A stretch of 38,166 nt of DNA, taken from contig JAOUOR010000011.1 of assembly GCA_029880245.1 (NCBI GenBank), positions 1-38,166 of the forward strand, given 5' to 3'. Below the pieces are notes generated by a model. It made no database searches and was not told the origin of the DNA. It saw only the letters and a program-made list of their open reading frames with translations. The translations under genes and the position numbers were made by a program. This DNA comes from Alphaproteobacteria bacterium. GTDB lineage: Bacteria; Pseudomonadota; Alphaproteobacteria; Micavibrionales; Micavibrionaceae. Positions 16,064-22,754 of this stretch are shown here, in pieces (the stretch's first letter is position 1; each line of letters starts with the position of its first letter).

Positions 16064-17167
16064 TTAATGTTGATGCTCTGCTACAAAATTCGTCTTATAA
16101 AGCTTGCCACCCGTCAGTTTTTTGGGCGCTCCCGTTGTGTTGGGCTCCGTAATGTGCAGCCCTTGGAGTGAACGCACAGCCAGATAGGCAAAGCCTTCGG
16201 CTTCCATCGCATCGCCGTTCCAGCCCTGCTCTTCCGCAGATTCAACAGGACAGGTTAAATGCTTTTCCAAAAGCTCCATAAGGAAAGTATTCTTGCGACC
16301 ACCGCCTGTGATATAAGCAATCTTTGGCTTTTGCGGACATAAGGATATGGCCTTATTGATGGCCTCGACAGTCCATTGCGTAAGAGTTGCCACGCCATCC
16401 GCATTGGGCAAATACTGAAGCTCCTGAATATCCCAGGCATTCCGATCCAGAGATTTGGGCGGCGCTTCATCGAAATAAGGCAGCTTCATCCATTTCCTGA
16501 CCATGTCCTTATCCGGCGTACCGCTCCGTGCTAACTCACCTTTGTCATCATAGTCTTTTTCAAAATGCTCTCTCATAAAATCATCAATCAAGGCATTACC
16601 GGGTCCGCAATCAAAAGCCAGAAGTTCATCCTTATTAATATATGTGATATTAGATACACCGCCAATATTTACGAAGGCCAACGGCTTTTTGCACTCATGC
16701 GCCAGAGCCTTGTGATAAAGTGGTAAGAGCGGTGCACCCTGACCGCCATTTGCAATGTCGTTTTGACGCAGATCGCCTATGACATTAATCACGCATGCAT
16801 CAGCTAAAGCTTGAGGATTACCGATCTGACGGGTGATTCTCTCTTTTGGATCATGTAAAATCGTATGGCCATGAAAGCCAATAATATCTATCTTGCCCTT
16901 CAAATCATAATTATTGACAAAATTGCGTACTATGGAAATATGCTTATCTGTGACAATTTTATCGGCCAAACGCACATTCAGCGAATCGCCTCGACTACCT
17001 AGCGCATCGCGAATAGCTTCGCGTTCTGTCTTCGTATAATACGCACTTTCGAATCGTTTTCTTTCGATATGATTCTCGCCGTCGGTTTCAATCAGGGCAA
17101 TATCCACTCCGTCCAGAGATGTTCCGGACATCAGACCTATTGCATGAAATATTTTTTGTTGTATCAT
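16064..17167 (-). CDS. anmK: Anhydro-N-acetylmuramic acid kinase
   Basis: The 367-residue kinase converts 1,6-anhydroMurNAc from cell-wall turnover into MurNAc-6-phosphate. GLMSGTSLDGVDIALIETDG at the N-terminus, DIIGFHGHTILHDP, VNIGGVSNITYI and AYITGGGRKN are family signatures of the ASKHA fold. The ATG at 17167 has AAAAGG 8 bases upstream and gives nearly the E. coli length (369). A GTG at 17188 would add seven residues with no better site. It is divergent from tyrS and probably heads an anmK-sua5 unit. Confidence 0.93.
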   Translation of the reverse strand: MIQQKIFHAIGLMSGTSLDGVDIALIETDGENHIERKRFESAYYTKTEREAIRDALGSRGDSLNVRLADKIVTDKHISIVRNFVNNYDLKGKIDIIGFHGHTILHDPKERITRQIGNPQALADACVINVIGDLRQNDIANGGQGAPLLPLYHKALAHECKKPLAFVNIGGVSNITYINKDELLAFDCGPGNALIDDFMREHFEKDYDDKGELARSGTPDKDMVRKWMKLPYFDEAPPKSLDRNAWDIQELQYLPNADGVATLTQWTVEAINKAISLCPQKPKIAYITGGGRKNTFLMELLEKHLTCPVESAEEQGWNGDAMEAEGFAYLAVRSLQGLHITEPNTTGAPKKLTGGKLYKTNFVAEHQH

Positions 17168-17270
17168 CGCGCAACCTTTTATTCTCACGGGATTTTATGT
17201 TACGAAAAAAGTGATGGCAATAATCGGACATAAAAATTAAAGACTTAGACACGGAAAAATTATTAGCGAT

Positions 17271-18527
17271 ATGAGTAAGACCTATAAATCAGATTTTTTA
17301 AATATCCTTAACGAAAGAGGATTCATTCATCAATGCAGTGATTTTGAAGGACTGGACGAGAAATTAGCCAGCGGCCTGCAAAGTGCTTATATCGGTTTTG
17401 ATGCCACGGCCAAAAGCCTGCATGTCGGGAATCTGACAGGCATTATGATGCTGCACTGGTTCCAGCAAACAGGCCATAAGCCAATTACGCTGATGGGGGG
17501 CGGCACATCTAAAATCGGGGATCCTTCCTTTAAGGACGAACAGCGCAAATTGATGGATGACGAGACCATCGAAGAAAACATCAAGCATATTCAAAGCACC
17601 TGTTTCAATCAGTTCCTGAAATACGGTAAAGGCAAAACAGATGCGATGATGGTCAATAATAATGACTGGCTGGATAACCTGAAATATCTTGAATTCCTGC
17701 GCGATTACGGGCGTTATTTTACGATTAACCGCATGGTTTCCTTCGAGAGCGTCAAGCAACGCCTTGACCGTGAAAGCCCGCTTACCCTTCTCGAATTCAA
17801 TTACATGGTCATGCAGGGCTATGACTTTCTTGAACTCAACCGGCGTCACGGAACGATCCTGCAAATGGGCGGCTCCGACCAATGGGGTAATATAATCAAT
17901 GGCGTCGATCTTGCCCATAAAGCCGACCGGAAACAGCTCTTCGCACTGACGGCCCCGCTCCTGACTACGCCGGACGGCAAGAAAATGGGTAAAACCGAAA
18001 ATGGCGCTGTGTGGCTGAATGCCGATATGCTCAGCCCTTATGATTATTACCAATACTGGCGCAACATTGAAGATGTCATGGTCGGGACGCTTCTCAAGCG
18101 CTTCACCACTTTGCCGATGGAGGAGATTGCCAAGCTGGAGAGCCTTCAGGGACAAGAAATTAACGAAGCCAAGAAAGTACTGGCTTATGAGGCCACCAAG
18201 ATCTGTCACGGCGAAAGGGCTGCTACGGATGCCCAAGATACAGCGCAAAGCGTCTTTGAAAAAGGTGATCTTGGCGGTGATCTGCCAACATTCGAGATTG
18301 ATAAGAGCGCTCTGGAAAACGGTATTGCTGTGATAGATATCCTAGTGGAATCAGGGTTTTGCGCCTCTAAAGGCGAGGCCAAGCGTCTTATTAAAGGTGG
18401 CGGGGCGCGCATCAATGATGTTTCAATTAGTGACATTGATGCCAATATAAGCATATCTGATCTCAATGATAACGGGCAGATCAAACTTTCCTCCGGTAAA
18501 AAGAAACACGCGATTTTCAAGGTTTAA
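17271..18527 (+). CDS. tyrS: Tyrosyl-tRNA synthetase
   Basis: This 418-residue class I synthetase charges tRNA-Tyr. The HIGH-like motif is HVGN (51-54) after SAYIGFDATAKSL, and the KMSKS-like motif is KKMGKT (about 237-242). The tyrosine pocket has YDFLELNRRHGTILQMGGSD. The C-terminal 70 residues form an S4 RNA-binding domain (GFCASKGEAKRLIKGGGARI). The gene is divergent from anmK across about 100 bases and ends just before a type A repeat. No T-box or other leader structure is visible. Confidence 0.96.
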   Translation: MSKTYKSDFLNILNERGFIHQCSDFEGLDEKLASGLQSAYIGFDATAKSLHVGNLTGIMMLHWFQQTGHKPITLMGGGTSKIGDPSFKDEQRKLMDDETIEENIKHIQSTCFNQFLKYGKGKTDAMMVNNNDWLDNLKYLEFLRDYGRYFTINRMVSFESVKQRLDRESPLTLLEFNYMVMQGYDFLELNRRHGTILQMGGSDQWGNIINGVDLAHKADRKQLFALTAPLLTTPDGKKMGKTENGAVWLNADMLSPYDYYQYWRNIEDVMVGTLLKRFTTLPMEEIAKLESLQGQEINEAKKVLAYEATKICHGERAATDAQDTAQSVFEKGDLGGDLPTFEIDKSALENGIAVIDILVESGFCASKGEAKRLIKGGGARINDVSISDIDANISISDLNDNGQIKLSSGKKKHAIFKV

Positions 18528-18551
18528 TGTTCTCCCGTGAAATCAGTATTA

Positions 18552-18618
18552 TCATCCCGCACTTGATGCGGGATCCGGTTCTTTGAGGCTTATTGATCCC
18601 TGCTTTCGCAGGGATGAC
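18552..18618. repeat. Palindromic intergenic repeat (type A) after tyrS
   Basis: Begins ATCATCCCGCACTTGATGCG and ends CCCTGCTTTCGCAGGGATGAC. The right 24 bases match the copy at 12461-12484 almost exactly; the left half is diverged but keeps the hairpin CCCGCA-cttga-TGCGGG. It could also serve as a transcript end structure between convergent tyrS and the Dabb gene. Confidence 0.8.
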
Positions 18619-18631
18619 AAAAAAATGGATT

Positions 18632-18916
18632 TTAGGCTGGAATATCAACGGCGATGCGTTTATCGCGCAAGGGGCGGACTATTTCGATGGTATTGGCATA
18701 AACCGGATCGTTTTTGTAGCTTTGTAATGCTGCCTCATCGGGAAATTCGCCATAAACGACAATGTCGACATCATTAGCGATCTGGTCTATCTTGTTATTT
18801 CTGGTCACACTTAAGGACCAATTGCCCTTAATGCCCTCCAGAGCTTTCAGGCCATTATAAACCCGATCTATGTCTTCCGGATTTTTTGCGGTGAATAAAA
18901 CTATATGTCGGATCAT
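18632..18916 (-). CDS. Dabb (stress-responsive alpha/beta barrel) protein
   Basis: The 94-residue protein starts MIRHIVLFTAK, the hallmark of the Dabb ferredoxin-like barrel family. VDIVVYGEFPDEAALQSYKN and a following HP-like strand region (YANTIEIVRP) fit the rest of the fold. Members form small dimers; bacterial roles are mostly unknown. It converges on tyrS with a type A repeat between, and a type B repeat lies upstream of it. Confidence 0.85.
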   Translation of the reverse strand: MIRHIVLFTAKNPEDIDRVYNGLKALEGIKGNWSLSVTRNNKIDQIANDVDIVVYGEFPDEAALQSYKNDPVYANTIEIVRPLRDKRIAVDIPA

Positions 18917-18946
18917 TTTTACCCCATCCTAACTTTAACTTTCTAC

Positions 18947-19034
18947 GTCATTCCCTGAATTTTCTTAAAAAATTCTAAGGGAATCTATTTTATGGATCGC
19001 CCTAGAATATGCTTTGCACATTCGGGCGATGACG
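18947..19034. repeat. Palindromic intergenic repeat (type B)
   Basis: Starts CGTCATTCCCTGAATT, has TATGGATCGCCCTAGAAT in the middle and ends TTCGGGCGATGACG. Ends CGTCAT and ATGACG are inverted. A second full copy with the same middle is at 22401-22489, and a half copy is at 21669-21699. It lies between the ferredoxin and Dabb genes. Confidence 0.85.
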
Positions 19035-19046
19035 AAACTTAACGAC

Positions 19047-19385
19047 CTACCACTTAGTTTTTGTACCCGGCACAGCTATAACAAGCCCATCCAGATCATC
19101 GCTCATACGGATCTGACATCCAAGACGGGATTCAGGTCTTATATCATAAGCAATATCAAGCATATCTTCTTCTTCGTCCGATTTCTCATTATTATATGCG
19201 GTCACGCGCTCTTCCCAATCCGGATGAATATACATATGGCATGTGGCGCACGCCATAGAGCCACCGCATGCCCCTTCGATTTCCTCAATCCCCGCATCAC
19301 GCAAAATCTCCATCAAGGACCAGCCCTCTTCGACCTCCAGAGTCTTTTCTTCTCCGGTTTTTAATATCACAGTTATTTCGGACAT
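19047..19385 (-). CDS. 2Fe-2S ferredoxin, adrenodoxin type
   Basis: The 112-residue electron carrier has the cluster ligands in ACGGSMACATCHMYI (C-x5-C-x2-C) and the fourth Cys in SRLGCQIRM. This spacing is that of adrenodoxin/Fdx ferredoxins linked to Fe-S cluster assembly. The acidic stretch EKSDEEEDMLD is also typical of this group. It starts 4 bases after the cysteine desulfurase stop, so the two are translated together. It probably supplies electrons for sulfur reduction on a scaffold, but no scaffold gene is in the window. Confidence 0.93.
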   Translation of the reverse strand: MSEITVILKTGEEKTLEVEEGWSLMEILRDAGIEEIEGACGGSMACATCHMYIHPDWEERVTAYNNEKSDEEEDMLDIAYDIRPESRLGCQIRMSDDLDGLVIAVPGTKTKW

Positions 19386-19389
19386 AAAC

Positions 19390-20538
19390 TTATTCCTGTT
19401 TTTTACTTTGGCGTTTTACAAGTTTTTCCCACACTTCGAGAAAAGTATCAATATCAGTTTTCTCCGTAGCCCAACCCATCGAGACACGAAGAGCACTGGC
19501 CGCTATATCATCGCTATACCCCATAGATTTCAAAACCGCACTGGGCTTAACTGTTCCGCTGGAACAGGCTGAGCCGTTACTAATGCATATTCCTTCAACA
19601 TCAAGAGCCATAAGCATATTTTGAGCCTTAAGGCTCGGCATGCTAAAAAAGCTGGTCGTGGCGCAGCGCTTAACATTTTCTCCGTGGATGATAATATCCG
19701 GAGAGATTTCTTTCAGGCGTCTTTCCATTTCATCGCGCCATTGCCTGAGCGTTTCATTCCTTCCCGCATCTTCGGCACTCGCCTTACATGCCGCGCCAAA
19801 ACCCGCAATGGCCGCAATGTTCTCTGTTCCGGCTCGCAAGCCTTTTTCCTGCCCCCCTCCGATCAAGGCAACAGGTTCCTGCCCACAGATTTTGGTAACT
19901 AACGCGCCCGCCCCTTGCGGTCCTCCTAATTTGTGAGAGGAAATGGTCACAAAATCCGCATTTAGATCTTCGATTGGCAAGCAACCAGATACTTGTGTGG
20001 CATCACAATGGAAGAGTGCACCATGCTTATGAGCGACTTCCGCAAGCGCCGGAATGTCCTGCAATATGCCGCTTTCATTATTACACAGCATCACCGAGAC
20101 AAGAGATATGTTCCCGTAGTCATGACATATGTCATCAATAGTCTGAGGCAACATAAGGCCGTTATCTTCAACACAAGCCGGAATGACTTGCGTCTGATAT
20201 GTCTTCCGGAATTCCAGAATGGAAGGATGCTCAGTATTACTGATCAGAATCATATCATCAGGAAATTTCTCCAAGAAATGCCGGATCACCGCATTATTAC
20301 TCTCGGTTGCACCGCTGGTGAAAGTGATCTGATTACAATCGCATCCCATAAATGCCGCGACTTTCTCCCTTGCCTGTTCGATGATTTTACGACCTTCCTG
20401 ACCATAGCTATGGATAGAAGATGCATTCAGGGCTGCATTTTCCAGCGACAAAATCTTGAGCATTGCCTCAAATGCTTCAGGGCGAAGCGGCGCGCTTGCA
20501 CTGTAATCCAGATAAATTTTTTGTGTATTCTTATGCAT
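19390..20538 (-). CDS. Cysteine desulfurase, NifS/IscS class V aminotransferase
   Basis: This 382-residue PLP enzyme takes sulfur from cysteine as a persulfide for Fe-S clusters and tRNA thiolation. The PLP lysine is in SSHKLGGPQGAGAL, the N-terminus reads IYLDYSASAPLRPEA and the mobile catalytic Cys is in SNGSACSSGTVKPS. The SACSSG motif and overall length place it in group I (IscS/NifS-like) rather than SufS. It is the first gene before the ferredoxin. It could be named iscS, but without an adjacent iscU I leave the symbol blank. Confidence 0.93.
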   Translation of the reverse strand: MHKNTQKIYLDYSASAPLRPEAFEAMLKILSLENAALNASSIHSYGQEGRKIIEQAREKVAAFMGCDCNQITFTSGATESNNAVIRHFLEKFPDDMILISNTEHPSILEFRKTYQTQVIPACVEDNGLMLPQTIDDICHDYGNISLVSVMLCNNESGILQDIPALAEVAHKHGALFHCDATQVSGCLPIEDLNADFVTISSHKLGGPQGAGALVTKICGQEPVALIGGGQEKGLRAGTENIAAIAGFGAACKASAEDAGRNETLRQWRDEMERRLKEISPDIIIHGENVKRCATTSFFSMPSLKAQNMLMALDVEGICISNGSACSSGTVKPSAVLKSMGYSDDIAASALRVSMGWATEKTDIDTFLEVWEKLVKRQSKKQE

Positions 20539-20654
20539 TATTCATACTTTATTACTCACTATCCACAGTAGTTTCAAGCACTTATCATAATTTTGTAGAC
20601 TTATTTATTGTTCTCTAATATAAACTGAACACTAAATTTATATGCGCCCTTTTA

Positions 20655-20675
20655 TTTTTACACAATATGTAAAAA
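20655..20675. promoter_or_regulatory. Perfect inverted repeat, candidate operator
   Basis: TTTTTACA (20655-20662) and TGTAAAAA (20668-20675) form a perfect 8-bp inverted repeat with a 5-base spacer, in the AT-rich spacer between the divergent cysteine desulfurase and hydrolase genes. A -10-like TATATA follows at 20678. The layout suits a dimeric regulator acting on the hydrolase promoter. Confidence 0.45.
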
Positions 20676-20735
20676 AGTATATAGGCACAAAGGTTTATTA
20701 TACATACAGATCTTAACATTAATGAGGTTTTTTTA

Positions 20736-21413
20736 ATGCCTGAAGTTATCCTCAATGGCCCGGCGGGCCGCCTTGAAGGTCGTTATTCCCACTCCAAGGT
20801 AAAGAACGCGCCGCTGGCTATGGTCTTGCACCCCAACCCGCAACATGGCGGAACGATGAATAACAAGATCACATTCGCGATGTTCAAAGCTATGGAAGCT
20901 CGCGGGTTTTCGACATTGCGTTTTAATTTCCGCGGTGTTGGCCGGTCACAAGGCATGTTTGATGAAGGTGAAGGCGAGCTTAGCGATGCGGCTTCTGCGC
21001 TGGATTGGCTACAGGAAATCAATCCGAATGCGCCTTATGTCTGGGTGTGCGGATTTTCCTTCGGAGCATGGATCGGCATGCAGCTTCTGATGCGCCGGCC
21101 CGAGATTGAAGGCTTTGTATCCGCAGCCCTTCCGGCAGACACAAAAGACTTCACATTTCTTGCGCCCTGCCCGACATCAGGTCTTATTTTGCATGGCGAG
21201 CACGATGATATTGTAAGCGGCGAGTCTGTAAAAGAGCTCATTCAAGTACTTCATGATCAGAAGGGCATTGAGCTTGATTACCGCGAGATCAGAGGCGCCA
21301 ATCACTTCTTCCATGACCGCACGGATGAATTGGTTGAACACATACATGATCACATGAACAACGCCGGACGTGGCGGTATGGACGTTCCTGTGACCATTAA
21401 GAAAGCTGCCTAG
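20736..21413 (+). CDS. Alpha/beta hydrolase
   Basis: The 225-residue serine hydrolase-like protein has the oxyanion region LHPNPQHGGTMNN, FNFRGVGRSQG and the nucleophile elbow GFSFGAW. An Asp is in LHGEHDDIV and the catalytic His in GANHFFHD. This is the short COG2945-like group common in alphaproteobacteria; the substrate is unknown. TGAGG precedes the ATG by 8 bases. A strong terminator follows at 21440-21470, so it is probably a single-gene unit. Confidence 0.9.
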   Translation: MPEVILNGPAGRLEGRYSHSKVKNAPLAMVLHPNPQHGGTMNNKITFAMFKAMEARGFSTLRFNFRGVGRSQGMFDEGEGELSDAASALDWLQEINPNAPYVWVCGFSFGAWIGMQLLMRRPEIEGFVSAALPADTKDFTFLAPCPTSGLILHGEHDDIVSGESVKELIQVLHDQKGIELDYREIRGANHFFHDRTDELVEHIHDHMNNAGRGGMDVPVTIKKAA

Positions 21414-21439
21414 AGCTACCATGTCGCTATGGGATTTGT

Positions 21440-21470
21440 AAAGCGGGCTTAAAGCCCGCTTTTGTTTTTT
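21440..21470 (+). terminator. Rho-independent terminator after the hydrolase gene
   Basis: AAAGCGGGCTT and AAGCCCGCTTT form a stem of about 10 bp with a very short loop, followed by TTTTGTTTTTT. It lies about 26 bases after the hydrolase stop. Confidence 0.9.
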
Positions 21471-21508
21471 CTGGAAAGGTGCAAATAGAAGCAAATCCCT
21501 TCACTCTT

Positions 21509-21572
21509 GCATCCTGACGAAAGTCAGGATCCCTTGACCAGCTATATCAGATCCTGATTGACATCAGGATGC
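21509..21572. repeat. Diverged type A-like palindromic repeat
   Basis: GCATCCTGACGAAAGTCAGGATC at the left and GATCCTGATTGACATCAGGATGC at the right each form a hairpin, and the outer ends are inverted. The design matches the type A repeats but the stem sequence differs. Confidence 0.75.
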
Positions 21573-21614
21573 GAATACGGCTCCCATCAGCCGCCATCAT
21601 TGCCTGTACCTGAC

Positions 21615-21652
21615 GATTCCTCCATGCGGGCGATGCCCTTAGTTGGAATGAC
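21615..21652. repeat. Half copy of a type A repeat, inverse orientation
   Basis: The stretch GATTCCTCCATGCGGGCGAT...GTTGGAATGAC is the reverse complement of the left half of the repeat at 22292-22361 with few differences. It shows partial copies within the spacer between the hydrolase and peroxiredoxin genes. Confidence 0.7.
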
Positions 21653-21668
21653 AAAGGTATACATTTAC

Positions 21669-21699
21669 CGTCATCGCCCGAATCTGTAACAACAGATTC
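21669..21699. repeat. Half copy of type B repeat abutting the peroxiredoxin stop
   Basis: CGTCATCGCCCGAATCTG...CAGATTCTA is the reverse complement of the right half of the type B repeat at 22401-22489. Its end touches the stop codon of the peroxiredoxin gene. Confidence 0.65.
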
Positions 21700-22184
21700 T
21701 AAGCTACGGATTGCTGTTTTAACCCGGCCAGAGCCTTTTGCACATCTTCCACGTGACCCGGGACTTTCACTTTGCGCCAGATTTTGGCGATAATGCCGTC
21801 CTCATCAATCAGGAAAGTCGAGCGCTCAATGCCCATATATTTACGGCCATACATGCTCTTTTCTACCCAAGCGCCATACTCTTCGCACGCACTTCCATTT
21901 TCATCAGAAGCCAAAGGAAAATTCAGCTTGTATTTTTCCTTAAACTTATCGTGCTTTTTGACACTGCATTTGGACAGGCCGATAATCTGCGCATTCAGCC
22001 CTTCAAAATCCGGTAAGGCATCACGAAAACCACAAGATTCAGTTGTACAGCCCGGCGTATCATCCTTGGGATAGAAATATAAAACCACGTTCTTGCCCTT
22101 TAAACCGGAAAGCGTAATATCTCCACCCCCATCCGTGGGCAGTGTAAAATCCGGTGCTTTGTCACCTTCTTTGAGGTCAGGCAT
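21699..22184 (-). CDS. bcp: Thiol peroxidase of the Bcp/PrxQ type
   Basis: The 161-residue peroxiredoxin reduces hydrogen peroxide and organic peroxides. The peroxidatic and resolving cysteines sit five residues apart in TPGCTTESCGFRD, the atypical 2-Cys PrxQ pattern. LYFYPKDDTPGCT, GLSKCSVKKHDKF and IERSTFLIDEDG are family motifs (the usual Val/Ser in the second is Lys-Cys here, adding a third Cys). The length is as expected. It is a single minus-strand gene with repeats on both sides. Confidence 0.94.
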   Translation of the reverse strand: MPDLKEGDKAPDFTLPTDGGGDITLSGLKGKNVVLYFYPKDDTPGCTTESCGFRDALPDFEGLNAQIIGLSKCSVKKHDKFKEKYKLNFPLASDENGSACEEYGAWVEKSMYGRKYMGIERSTFLIDEDGIIAKIWRKVKVPGHVEDVQKALAGLKQQSVA

Positions 22185-22291
22185 GGTTAATCTCCTTCGT
22201 ATTTGTGTTGATGGGATTTAAGGCTATGAAAGCTACAGCTAAGAAGCAAGATTTAATTTCACCAAAAATGGCAGGAAGATTTTTTGCTTTT

Positions 22292-22361
22292 GTCATTCCG
22301 ACTAAGGGTATAGCCCGCATGGAGGAATCTTATAAGATCCCTCGACTTCGCTCGGGATGAC
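22292..22361. repeat. Palindromic intergenic repeat (type A)
   Basis: Starts GTCATTCCGACTAAGGG and ends CCCTCGACTTCGCTCGGGATGAC. The terminal GTCATTCC/GGGATGAC frame is shared with the copies at 12419 and 18552; the internal AGGAATCTTATAAGATCCCT is the junction of the two hairpins. Confidence 0.8.
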
Positions 22362-22400
22362 AGTTATTTTTACCGCAAATAGACACTGATAAACACTTAT

Positions 22401-22489
22401 CGTCATTCCCTGAATTGTCGTTAGGAAATTCTAGGGGAATCTATATGGATCGCCCTAGAATCTGCTTCCCGCAGATTCAGGCGATGACG
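22401..22489. repeat. Palindromic intergenic repeat (type B)
   Basis: Starts CGTCATTCCCTGAATT, has TATGGATCGCCCTAGAATCT and ends TTCAGGCGATGACG. It matches the copy at 18947-19034 at most positions, including the central TATGGATCGCCCTAGAAT. Confidence 0.85.
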
Positions 22490-22511
22490 GTTGCAGATAT
22501 TATATATAACC

Positions 22512-22592
22512 CTCCCCCTTACCCCCTCCCTAAAGGAAGGGGGAATAGTGTGGTGGTGCCTGCTATACTCCCTCTCCCCGTGGGGAGAGGGG
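22512..22592. repeat. Type C GC-rich hairpin repeats
   Basis: CCCTCTCCCC (22570-22579), GT, GGGGAGAGGG (22582-22591) repeats the 10-bp stem found at 5698-5720. Just upstream CCCCCTCCCT-AA-AGGAAGGGGG forms a second stem. Together they look like the arms of one longer element. Confidence 0.7.
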
Positions 22593-22754
22593 AAGACGCG
22601 GCAGGGTCGGAGGTGAGAGTAGAAAAGCATTAACAAGAGGAAAACAATGAATCTTATGGATCAATGTTACAATCTCTATTGTATGGTATAGAATAGTTCG
22701 GGAAATTGTTGCTATACTCCCTTAAGATATCACACATTTTTCTGGAAGAGCTCT

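Larger units (their letters stand above)
22185..22754. other. 570-base spacer filled with repeats
   Basis: This gene-free stretch holds a type A repeat (22292-22361), a full type B repeat (22401-22489) and GC-rich type C hairpins (22512-22592). The remainder is AT-rich and includes the region where the AsmA-like gene must have its promoter (22640-22754). No ORF with a ribosome site was seen. Confidence 0.7.

Noticed and set aside
12419-22592. CRISPR array as an explanation for the palindromic repeats
   Set aside because: Copies are kilobases apart or irregularly spaced, with no constant spacers and no cas genes.
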